64,000 bases of DNA from Liquidambar formosana (Eukaryota; Streptophyta; Magnoliopsida; Saxifragales; Altingiaceae). A model generated the notes under the pieces. That model saw only the letters and a list, made by a program, of their open reading frames with translations, had not been told where the DNA came from and did no database searches. The stretch spans positions 186,001-250,000 of the forward strand of contig JBBPBK010000077.1 of NCBI GenBank assembly GCA_039720395.1, read 5' to 3'. Below are positions 34,885 to 44,570 of this stretch, piece by piece (positions within the stretch are counted from its first letter, which is position 1; each line of letters begins with the position of its first letter). Position numbers and translations under genes: made by a program.

Positions 34885-36079
34885 TGCTAGACATGTTATT
34901 TGAGCCTTGATAAGGCTCAAATGCCCAATTTGAACCATCAAGATTTGCAGTCAATAATGCTTGGATGCTGTTTGGTGGTGTGAACAACATCGAATCCACT
35001 GGCGGACCCAAAGTAGAACCATCTGTCTGTATAGACAAATAAAAATATTAACATATATGTAAAAAATAAAATATATCAAAGTTGTATATGGTGGAATGAA
35101 AGATTCACCTGTGATTGTTGAGTTGGTTCTGGTGGAAGGGGAATATATGCATTTGCATCTTGTTCAATACGACGGGCCTATAAAACAATAACAAGTATGT
35201 ATAAAATGTCAAATATATACACAATTTATAAATAAACAACAAGTGTCACATGTTATATGTTACCTTAGATGCGGATTTTGATTTGGATTTTGTGTTGAAA
35301 TTTGATTTGGCTTTTGCTTTCGCCTTCGCCTACGCCTTGTCCATGGCTATTTCCATTCCACTCCTTTCCCTATGTTTCCCCTTAAATGGGTCCTTTCTTT
35401 TCTTCAGTGTGTATGCATCCATCGAGTCATCATCATTACCAAGTTGGTCAACTGTTTGTTTATTTGTTTTTTTTTTATTTTTAATTTGGTATAAGAAAAA
35501 TATTAGAGTAATCAAGAAAACGAATACAAAAAAAATAGGAGTCCAAATAACAAAGAAAACGAAAAAAAAGAAGTTGGTCACCTGTTTCATGCGCTTCCCC
35601 TGTTTTATGTGCTTCCTCTGTCTCCTGCACTTCCCTATTCAGATGTGCATGTATTAAAGTTTCCAGCTTTGCTTGCAAATTCACTTGACTTTCAAGAACA
35701 TAATGATATGCATCTTTATATTTGGAAGCCCTGTCTGCTAGCTTCCTCCACCCTGTCATCATTATGGAATATCATTCGGTTTCTTCCAACTTTCCATCTA
35801 CATCAATATTGCGGCCATGCATATCATATACATCTGTGGATTTTGCATCTCTTATCCACTTCTTCAATATATATTGGGCAGGGAGTTCCACGCCGTTCAA
35901 TACTTCTCTAAAGATCTTCAAGGCATGTTTGCATAGGATGTCACTCATTTCAAACTTTCTACAACTACAAGAGAGATTATCATTAGACTTCAACCTCTTC
36001 ACATGGCCAACTCCACGTCCCTCATCATCACATACCATATAAATTCTATTCTCACCATCATCAACAGGATCACCCCTAA
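34885..36079 (-). pseudogene. FAR1-related protein, C-terminal part with SWIM zinc finger
   Basis: The minus-strand exon after actacag at about 36079 encodes RIYMVCDDEGRGVGHVKRLK, the SWIM motif CSCRKFEMSDILCKH, then YILKKWIRDAK and WRKLADRASK. These are the zinc finger and following helices of FAR1/FHY3-family proteins, which derive from Mutator-like transposases. Further exon-like pieces follow: 35458-35265 (QLGNDDDSMDAY; AKAKAKAKSNF), 35178-35112 (ARRIEQDANAY) and about 35027-34885 (LLTANLDGSNWAFEPYQGSN). A TGA at 35770-35772 and a TAG near 35331 break the frame. The N-terminal FAR1 DNA-binding and DDE regions are absent. Confidence 0.8.
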
Positions 36080-36427
36080 CCTGTAGTGCAACAGATTTGA
36101 AATACTCAACTTAGAATACCTCAAATATATCCTTTGTAAAAAATTTTCCCGCTAAAGAAAAGGGCAATGGCAAAAGCAATTTTCATTAAATCAATGGAAT
36201 ATTTGCAAGCATGTAACCTCATTTGGGAATTTACAAAAGCAATTTTCATTTAAATCAAATTTTCATAACAATGCATTTACAAAATAATTGAATCTTTATA
36301 TAACTCTCCCTTTGGCCACTGCTCTACCCCAGAGCCTCGCAATTAAATTTTATCAAGACATGATATCGCTTGTAACCATTGCTTGAAAGTTTCACCAAAA
36401 CTATAGTAGCAATCTGGCAATCTAACC

Positions 36428-36428
<1 letters not shown>

Positions 36429-36470
<42 letters not shown>
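36429..36470. repeat. 42-bp A homopolymer
   Basis: An uninterrupted run of A. It could be the tail of a retroposed sequence, but no target duplication is clear. Its length may be affected by sequencing. Confidence 0.9.
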
Positions 36471-36476
<6 letters not shown>

Positions 36477-36624
36477 CAACCAACTTTAGGATTGTTCACT
36501 CTGGCTTTCATCTTTTACATCTGCTTCAGTAGCAATCTGGCAATAAGAAAATTTATATAAACAATGTTAGATCAATATATGATAATATATTAATCACTGA
36601 TAATCAGTCATATAAATTAATCAC

Positions 36625-36945
36625 AATAAAATCTAGCATAACCCTACCTATAATTAGGACATTTCAAGTTATCAACTTATCAAACCTATACAAAATCAAA
36701 CAACTACTAACTATTCATTTAGTAGCCAACAATATATTAAGGCACCAAATTTTTTGGAAAATCCGGCATGACCCTGTCTATAACCAGAACATCCCAAGTT
36801 ACCGACTTATCAAGCGTGTACAAAATCAAACAACTCAATCACAAATAAAAACAACATATCCTGTGCATCATTCCATTAAACCAATATCAAGGTATCAATT
36901 TTTTTTTTTTAAATCCGGCATGACCCTATTAGGGAATTGTAATTG
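36625..36945. repeat. LTR-end-like repeat pieces, three copies
   Basis: Three related segments of roughly 120-150 bp begin near 36633, 36768 and 36912 with ccggcatgaccctgtctat-like sequence, followed in the first two by a gacatttcaagtt or gaacatcccaagtt word and a tacaaaatcaaac word. They match the piece at 34430 and the LTR at 62940. Confidence 0.6.
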
Positions 36946-37204
36946 CTTGGCATTGACCAGGAATTTTATAACAAAATTAGGATAACTATGGAGGTAAATT
37001 CATCCAATATTTGATGCAAATATCAAAACATATGGCACTCTGCCTCCCATTATTCTAAAATCGTTTGATTTACAGCATGCGATCTGATAGAAAATGCACA
37101 TTCCTCTAAGCTAATGTGTGCATGGCGAAATAATTTCTGGTAACTAACCATGATAGAAGCTTTGTTTACAAAGCGATGAACCATAAAGCTTTGTTTAAAA
37201 AATT

Positions 37205-38310
37205 TGAGGTTAGGGTTAGGGCTACCAAAGAAAAAAAAAAACCTCTAACCTCACCACTGGAAGTGCTTGACAAAAAAAAAAAAAAAAAAAAAAAAACCCT
37301 AAACTCACCACTAGAAGGGATTGTCGTCGGTGCAAATCAAACCCACAATTGAACATAAACGAAAAGTAAATTAATCCAATCACAAAGGAATAATTGAATT
37401 TCAACAAATTGCCCTTTTGGCTCTACAACAGAGGCTACAATGTATTGGCAGCACAAAAATAAAAATAAAATAAAAATAAAAACCCAAAGACAAAAACAAA
37501 AAATTAGCAGCAGCAGCAGCATAATAGCATATTTTTCAACCAACATGTATTGCATTTCTACCAAATTAATCCAATCACAAAGAAATCACAAATTAGGGTT
37601 AGGGCTACCGAAGAAGAAAAAAAAAAACCTTACCTCACCACTGAATTTGCTTGCCATCGGGGGAAGGAGCTTGCCGTCGACGAATGGGAAAGAGCTCCTC
37701 GCCGGGTCAAAATCCCAGATCTCGTCCGTGCCGTGCCCCGTGGATGGGGGAGTCACCGACGCCAACAAATAGTGGCTGTGCTAGAGTTTGCTGCTGCTGC
37801 TGGTTCCGTGGGGGGAGAAGGTAGGTACTCGCGCCAGGGGAAGGAACTCGTCGCCAACGGGAGTTGTAGACTCTTGGGGTTTCACCTACGGCAGAAATGA
37901 GAGGGGAGAAGAAATGGGTTTTCTTCGACGAGAACATGAAGGGGATAGCTAGAGGGGAACGTTGCTGGAGAGGAACGGGGAGAGTTCAACGGGGGGTGGA
38001 GAGGAGAGAGAGTGGAAAAGGAGAGAATGGAAGAAGAGAGAGAGAAAGAGAAAGAGAGAGAGAGAGAGGAGAGTCCCCGATTTCGATTTTGAAATGGGGA
38101 AATGTGATTTTCGTTTTGTTTTGGCTCTAACCCAAAACGCTGCATTTTTTTATTTTCCATCCCTCACGGCGAACGGCGTTAAGCGTTTCACCCCTAAATG
38201 GCTGCCATTCATCTCAGTCGTTCAATAAACCCCCATCCACGTGGCAGTCCATCCACAGCTACTGGACGCTGAAGTTTGTTTCACCAACTGCAGCAAATCC
38301 CAATCCCTCT
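37205..38310 (-). repeat. Right arm of the inverted repeat
   Basis: On the minus strand it follows the order of the left arm: aacgcc box, ctctctctct tract (38044-38070), gacccggcgaggagct near 37700 and cagtggtgaggtaagg near 37635. The innermost part is itself duplicated (37205-37260 against 37590-37650). The right arm is longer than the left. Confidence 0.6.
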
Positions 38311-38353
38311 GTTGGTGCATTTTCCAGCCAGCAAGGGACTAAAAGTAAGTCCA

Positions 38354-38644
38354 CTATTGCCTTTTGACAGGTTCAGGTGGGAGATCAGATGTTGTTGGCT
38401 CAAGAGCCTTGGCAACTTCACCACTTGCACAAGATAGTGCGTGAACCCCACTCATCTTCAAGCTCGAACCAGCCGTACCCAAAGAAGGGCAATGAACCTG
38501 ATCTCCATACGGGAGAGCTTCACCATCATCACTACCATCGCTGGATGTTTTCCCATCTTCACCATCATCGGATGCTACACCATCCTCCGAGTGCGCACTG
38601 CTATCTTCACCAGATTCATCGCTACTTGGGACATAATTTTGCAC
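38354..38644 (-). other. Acidic, Ser/Asp-rich open frame, unidentified
   Basis: 96 codons with repeated SDDGEDGK/SDGSDDGE-like segments. It ends in EPTTSDLPPEPVKRQ. Composition is biased and no domain is seen. It could be the tail of a decayed gene or a transposon protein just outside the inverted-repeat arm. Confidence 0.2.
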
Positions 38645-38654
38645 CTTAATGATG

Positions 38655-39785
38655 TAGGCCCAAATAGAAGAGCAGCATTCTACATGGACAGAGTTTTACT
38701 TAATGAAGGAAATTAGGTTGTCGGGCAATCAAATGTACTTATGAACTTGTTTTGGTTTGTTTTTGGGCCTACTGCCTATGGCGATTTATGTAAGCCTTGA
38801 GGCAGTCAGAGATTATGCCGTTTTGTTGGTTGGACTCCTGGTCCAATTTGTAATCTTGTTCATTTGATTACATATATTACATATGTTTCTTATAAGAAGA
38901 AAACAAAATTTACTTGATGAAGATTCTTGCAAAGGGACATATGTTTTACATAAAGAAGATGATGGAATCGGAAAGCAATGACTAGAATATGATTGCACTA
39001 TGTGTCGGGTGAATTCTGTTTAAGTTGCACGTTGAGTGTGGATCGGAAGGGTTCAAGATAAGGCTTATTTTAGAGGCTTGCTATCTTGAATGATGTATAA
39101 TGTTGGCTTGAAATTCGATATCCCTTTTTAATTCTATCCTCAAATGAAATGGCCTCTTATTCTTAAAACTTTATTTGCTCTGTACATTGTAACTTGATGT
39201 ACATTGGCACTTAGTCGAACATTAAGAAAATTATCCATTTTATTATTATATGACTTTATTCTCGCTCTCTCTTTCCACTTTCAAGTTAATAAATAAATAT
39301 ATATATCTATGTATATATATATATTTTAAACTCCTAGTATTCATCACTTCATTCAATATTTGTCTACGGCTTGTAAAACAAGATGTAGTTTAATTGGTAT
39401 TGGAACATTTAGGTATATTTGTAGATAACCCTTGGAGATTTACCTCTAGACTAGAGTGATTTATGATGAGTTTTAGTAAAACTAAAGTGATGTCCATGAG
39501 GATTATTCATGTATATCAACTACTAGTCTTGAATTTGTTAAGATTTAATCTGCTATTTCATGACAATGGATAAGGAGGTATATTCTGTAAAATAAGATGC
39601 CCATAATGGTGTCATGATTTTTAACTAGACAAGTTTACAAGGGTGTTAATGGAGTCACTTTCTTTGTTCATTTATCGTAGAGATTGGGGAAGGAGTGTGG
39701 ATAAATGGGTAATCAAAGAGTATGGTGTGACGGAGTCTTGGACTAAATTTTTTTCTCGCATTAGGCTTTATGAAGAATTGTGACA
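38655..39785 (+). pseudogene. Scattered F-box (FBA) gene fragments
   Basis: 38681-38716 reads YMDRVLLNEGN-stop, close at DNA level to the tail of the 10.7-12.5 kb F-box pseudogene (tacatgga...agttttact-aatgaagga). 39690-39760 reads DKWVIKEYGVTESWTKFF, the FBA motif WVMKEYGV-ESW. Their order is the reverse of that in an intact gene, so this is rearranged debris. Nothing recognisable lies between them (38720-39680). Confidence 0.5.
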
Positions 39786-39971
39786 TTGTACTAAAAGGTG
39801 ATCATGGAGCGTTGGTTTCACTTGACTTAGGAGTACAAAAAGTTATGGATCTTGTATCCAAAGCAGTAAAATTGATTTTTAGAGTAGTACTTGAAATAAC
39901 TTAATTTCTGTAGCTATCCAGAGCAGTAAAATTGCCAACAGAACGAGGACTTTACATGGGAAGCCTAATGG

Positions 39972-40190
39972 GATTTGGATTTGATGCAGTTATGGCATGG
40001 TGCAGTAGATGTAGGATCGATGACACGTGGCAAGGAGAAGAAATAGAGGGTTGAAATTCGAGAGATGCATTTGAGGCCTAACGTTTAATAGCCCTCTATT
40101 TCTCCTCCTTGCTCACGTGTCATCGATCTTACATTTACTATACCATGTAATAAAAATAACCAACTGCATCAAATCTGAATCCAGCCAAAT
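39972..40190. mobile_element. Fold-back MITE, about 219 bp
   Basis: The left arm (atttgatgcagtta... gatcgatgacacgtggcaag) is mirrored by the right arm (cttgctcacgtgtcatcgatc ... aactgcatcaaat) around a loop at about 40050-40095. TAATGG flanks both sides (39966-39971 and 40191-40196), a possible target duplication. Confidence 0.7.
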
Positions 40191-40199
40191 TAATGGACC

Positions 40200-41278
40200 T
40201 TTGAGGGCAAAATTTACTCCCAGGGGAAAGCCATTTTTAATGCAAAGAACTGGGGTGGCCATCGTATGATCGTATCAACAAAATTACACTACTTTGACCC
40301 ATATTATTCACTCTCCTTTGAAAAACAAATCCCATATTCCCATATGACATATTTGTATCTTTAAGACTTCTATATAACACAATTGATTTTTATCATCTAA
40401 AAAATCAATTTTTTTCTAGCATATTGGTAGACTTGTGCAACATCGTAGTATGAGATTTTATTTTGTATGAATAATATGCATCAATCCGCATTTTCCAAAA
40501 GAGGCGGGTTCTTGCCACCGTGATAATTCTTTTTGCACCTTCCACATAATTTATAATTTTTAAGGTTTAATGAAAAAATATAAAAAGATTCTCTCAAAAA
40601 CTAATTCCAATGTCCATTAGACAACATTATTTTGAATAACTTTATAGAATAAGCTTTTTTAAAAAAAAAAATTATCGTGCAAGTGAATTTTTTGATAATT
40701 TTTTTGTCATTGAGAGTCTCTATTTCATTTTTGTAAAATATTTTATGAAAAAATGACCAAAAGAGCGATAGATTTTTTAAAACCTTTCTTCTATAAAATG
40801 ATTCAGGAGTTTGTTTTTTAATAAACAACGTGATTAATTTTTATAAAATTTTTTTATATTTTTAATAAATATTTAAAAAATACAAATTAAGTAAGAGATG
40901 GAAAAGAATATATTGTGTTCGCAATAGTTACCCACTTAACCCCTTTCCAAAATCATACGAAAGCGACGTAGGATTGAAGTTTTTAATTTTTAATTTTATT
41001 AAAAATTCATGGTAACTTTACTATTTCGAAGTACCTTCTCGCCTTTTTGGCCTTTTCTCCCCCGGAGGCATAACTTGTCTTGTGGGTGTCAACTGTTTTA
41101 AGTGGCGTTATCTTTTTCTCCATTTTCATGGTTCCTCCCTTTACAGATATGGCCATATTCAGTTATTCTTCCCAGTTTTGATCGCACCCAAATCTTCCAC
41201 CATCTTTGCCTCCGCCTCCGCCTCCGCCTCCGCCTCGCACTGCACTCGCCTTTTTGTCATTCCACTCAACCCTGAAAA
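40200..41278. other. Intergenic DNA and likely NLR promoter
   Basis: AT-rich. 40609-40830 resembles the MITE at 59365-59580 (gtccattagacaacattattttga). Just before the NLR gene lies a short (cctccg)n repeat at 41211-41236. No clear TATA box was fixed. Confidence 0.4.
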
Positions 41279-43357
41279 ATGCGAATCCGTATAAAAGAAG
41301 AGCAAGTGGTGCCACTGCTGAAGCACCTGAATTATGCCAGGGAACGAACCGACGGACTGGCCTCAGAATTGGACAACATCAAATCGAAGCTTGAAGCCAT
41401 GTGTGTTCTTCTCCCCCGAGTCAAGGACTGGGAAGAAAAACTCGTGGGCCAATTCCATGACCTGAGGCAACACATCTATTTTTTCATGAATCCAAAGCTA
41501 CTCAAGGACATCTGTGCTGAGATCGATCGCATAAATGTGAGTGACATCAATCCAGAACTACCAAAGGAGGACATTGGTGGTGAGATCGGTCGCATAGATG
41601 TCAATGACATCAATCCAGAGCTACCCAAGGAGGACATCGGTGGTGAGATCGGTCGCATAAATGTCAATGACATCACCTCTAAGCTACTCAAGTACATCGG
41701 TGGTGAGATCGATCGCATAAATGTGAATGACATCAATTGTAAGCTACTCAAGTACATCGATTCTAAGATCGACAGCATAACAGATATTATAAAGAAGCTG
41801 CCAGAGGAATCGCCGTCGTCATCGTCGTCGTCGTCTTTAAAGCAGCAGTCACGACCCGAGGAGGCTCAGCCTCGAAAATGGTCGAATGAGTGGTCGCGGC
41901 TAAATATGCCGAAGATGCTTCTCGACGACCCCGCCATGAAGGTTCTGCGGCTGAGTTACGATCATTTGGAAAGCTTGCAGTTGAAGCTAAGCTTGCAGTT
42001 GAAGCTCTGCTTGCTTTGTTTCTCGATTTTTCCCGAGAATTCTGTCGTGAAGAAGCGACCTTTGATTTACTGGTGGATCGGTGAGGGATTGGTTGCCAAA
42101 ACTCAAGACAAGACGGCCGATCAGGTTGGAGAAGATGTCTTTCAAGAACTCATGAAACAAGGCCTCATCACACCACACCACAAGAGCGAAAAAATTAAAT
42201 CAAGGCCGATCAAACTTGTCAATAGTTGCAGGATGCGCCCTTGGACTCTTCGTATGTTGATATCCGTGGCCAAGGAAGCTGATTTCTTCGAATTCGATTC
42301 CGATGGAACATTAAGTGGCAATTTCTCAAAATCCCACCGCGCGTGCTTGGTAGCAGGTAAGCATGCACAAATTTCTTCTTCGGGCGATAAACAGGAGAAT
42401 TTGTTAACAGTATTCAATGTGAATGAGCCTTATCCTAGTCTGAAACGGGAATGGCTTTTAAAGCTGAAAAGGGCAGAGGTGCTTCAACTCGGCCGGTGGC
42501 AAGCCTCACCCACACACCACATCGAAGTCGAATCATTGAATGGCCTGGGGGCTCAGAAGCTCTTGAAGTATCTTAGCCTCCGAGGAATTTCTCGAATAAA
42601 CGAGCTCCCTCCCATTGTTGGCCTCGTCAGCCTCGAAATTCTTGATCTCAGAGCTTGTCACAATCTAGAGAAATTGCCTTCTGATATCACGTTATTGAAG
42701 AAGCTCACGCACTTGGATGTATCGGAGTGTTACTTGCTGGATAGCATGCCAAAGGGGCTCGAAAAGCTCACTTCGCTCCAAGTACTGAAGGGTTTTGTGA
42801 TTGGAGATTTGGAAAGAACTCCTTGCAGAATTGGTGATCTTGTTCGATTGAAAAAACTGAGGAAGCTGAGTGTAAACATAGGAAGCGAGGCTGTAATCAG
42901 GGAAGGGGAGTTTGCGAAATTTAAAGAGATTCAATCCCTTTGCAGCCTAACAATATCATGGGGTGTAGTTAAAATAGAAAAGGGACAAGAAGACTCGATG
43001 AATTCTTTATCATTTCCACCACAACTAAGCAAACTGGATATCAGATGCCTCCCTCAAGGAACGCCACCAGGCCCACCAAAATGGTTAAAGCCCAGTAAAC
43101 TGGAGAGATTGGAGAAGCTCTATATTAAGGGAGGGAGTCTTAGTAGCTTGGATCATGGGGAGACCAACGGCAACGAGTGGAAGGTTAAAATTTTGCGTCT
43201 ACAGTATCTGACGAAATTGAAGATAACAAATTCGGAAGTGTTGGAGAAGTTTCCTCAGTTACTTTACTTGGAGAAAGTGGAACGTGGTGAAAGAAATGAA
43301 GATGATATTGTGTCGGAGTGGAACAAAGATGAAGAGGATAAGAAAGGTAATACATAA
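41279..43357 (+). CDS. RPP13-like LRR protein lacking the NB-ARC core
   Basis: A single-exon frame of 692 residues related to RPP13-like protein 4-type NLRs. In order: a short coiled-coil-like N-terminus (1-60), four to five tandem repeats of about 20 residues around GEIGRINVNDINPELPKEDI (about 76-170), and a Ser-rich linker (178-187). Then come LRLSYDHLESLQLKL and CFSIFPENSVVKKRPLIYWW, which match the winged-helix region that normally follows NB-ARC, and LRRs from about 428 to the end (LEILDLRACHNLEKLP). There is no P-loop, kinase-2, GLPL or MHD motif, so it cannot bind nucleotide like a standard NLR. It may act as a helper, decoy or adaptor, or be a decaying gene; the long open frame argues against old decay. 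LQLKLSLQLKL marks a small in-frame duplication. The start is the first ATG in frame. Confidence 0.82.
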   Translation: MRIRIKEEQVVPLLKHLNYARERTDGLASELDNIKSKLEAMCVLLPRVKDWEEKLVGQFHDLRQHIYFFMNPKLLKDICAEIDRINVSDINPELPKEDIGGEIGRIDVNDINPELPKEDIGGEIGRINVNDITSKLLKYIGGEIDRINVNDINCKLLKYIDSKIDSITDIIKKLPEESPSSSSSSSLKQQSRPEEAQPRKWSNEWSRLNMPKMLLDDPAMKVLRLSYDHLESLQLKLSLQLKLCLLCFSIFPENSVVKKRPLIYWWIGEGLVAKTQDKTADQVGEDVFQELMKQGLITPHHKSEKIKSRPIKLVNSCRMRPWTLRMLISVAKEADFFEFDSDGTLSGNFSKSHRACLVAGKHAQISSSGDKQENLLTVFNVNEPYPSLKREWLLKLKRAEVLQLGRWQASPTHHIEVESLNGLGAQKLLKYLSLRGISRINELPPIVGLVSLEILDLRACHNLEKLPSDITLLKKLTHLDVSECYLLDSMPKGLEKLTSLQVLKGFVIGDLERTPCRIGDLVRLKKLRKLSVNIGSEAVIREGEFAKFKEIQSLCSLTISWGVVKIEKGQEDSMNSLSFPPQLSKLDIRCLPQGTPPGPPKWLKPSKLERLEKLYIKGGSLSSLDHGETNGNEWKVKILRLQYLTKLKITNSEVLEKFPQLLYLEKVERGERNEDDIVSEWNKDEEDKKGNT
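41505..41790 (+). repeat. In-frame tandem repeats of 60-66 bp in the NLR gene
   Basis: Copies share gagatcg-tcgcataaatgt-aatgacatcaat. They encode alternating P-E-L-P-K-E-D and S/C-K-L-L-K-Y versions. All spacings are multiples of 3, so the frame is kept. Confidence 0.9.
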
Positions 43358-44570
43358 TTTATGATCAAGTGAATAAATTCCTCTCAGATGCTGCTGCTTG
43401 CTTTGCTTTGCTTTGCTTTGGCTGTGCTTTTCGTTCTCAGTATCCATATTATTATATATTAAGCTACTTCTAAATGCTTTGCAGAACATGTAATTTTTAT
43501 GCTTTGACAACCTAAAATGGCTTCTGTTATTGTATTTTGTTTTATACTTTTCCATGTCTGTCTTACACTTTAATTTTGTCTCACCTGTGGTTGGGAATGC
43601 ATTTAAGAAATATGGAGACTGATTATTTCGAAAGAATATTTTTCAGGGGAATGTATTACATATAAGAGGAAAATAGATTAATTTTGATCATATCAAAGAA
43701 GAATTTTTTTACCAAACATAATTAAAGAGACATGAGAAATTTCTCAAGCTTACTGAAATATTTGTGGACATTGATAAATAGAGGAGGACAAAAACCAAAA
43801 AAACGAAAAAGTCCAGTGAAACTTCATCTAGAACCATTTCCCATCAAAATGATCGGAAAAGAAAAATACAATGGACAATAAAGAACACCCATCTTTATGC
43901 TTGAGTTCTAAACAATAGAGTAGTTTGCCTCATTTGGAAGACTGATCTTGGTAGAGCAAAGCCAGTTGATTGCTGATAGGAAAAAAAAAGGGAGGGGGAG
44001 TTAATCCTCTGGTGCAAGGAAGTTTAGAAACATTGATTAATTTTAATCAATCTAAAGTAGACTAATGTCTAATAGTGGTCTCAATGTCGAATCACCAAGG
44101 TCAATTAGCTGCCCTAATACCAACTGTATGTAAGCTCAGACCTATCAATCACTCAATCTACTCGATCTTAGTGTGCAGTAGGACAATCAATTTATCTAAG
44201 TCTCTTTATTTCATAATTCAGTGCGTAATTCTTTTGATCTTTCTTTTTTTCTTCTTTCTGATAAGCACCTAGTTCTTTTGATCCTTTAAAGGATGTATGT
44301 TACATTGAATGGGTACACATAAACCAACAGCATCCGTCTCTTCTGATATCTCAAATATACTTTTATGTCATTTATCTGAAGGGAAATGTATTTATTAATT
44401 TGTTTTAAACTTTTTCGGGTCATATTTGTTCTCTCTATATCTCTCTTTACTTCATATTTTTTCGCATTCTTGTACATGGTAGGATTGAATACAGCAACCC
44501 CCTAGACTGCTGGAGAGGCAGCAAAAATCATTATTTGGAAGTTCATATTTTCGTTCAACTGGTCTCTTGC

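Larger units (their letters stand above)
21085..38310. mobile_element. Composite block bounded by about 1-kb inverted repeats
   Basis: The left arm (about 21085-21960) and right arm (about 37205-38310) are inverted, diverged copies of a gene-5'-like sequence. Both carry an acgctta/acgttaacgcc box, a CT/GA-rich tract, a gacccggcgaggagct block and cagtggtgaggtaagg, a likely splice donor. Inside lie a dynamin fragment, an RNase H fragment, an intact GRF zinc-finger gene and a broken FAR1-like gene, plus a nested Tekay element (23268-32602). Without the Tekay element the block is about 7.9 kb. Long inverted ends, captured host exons and FAR1/MULE-type coding sequence suggest a Mutator-like element. 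No terminal target duplication could be fixed, so inverted local duplication is an alternative. Confidence 0.5.

Noticed and set aside
35330..35590. Minus-strand frame of 86 codons as a separate protein
   Set aside because: It is part intron and part FAR1-like exon (35458-35265), so it is covered by that pseudogene.
37203..37650. gttagggttaggg at 37207 and 37590 as interstitial telomere repeats
   Set aside because: Only two units each, not a run of the plant TTTAGGG type. They fall inside a duplicated 5'-leader-like segment.
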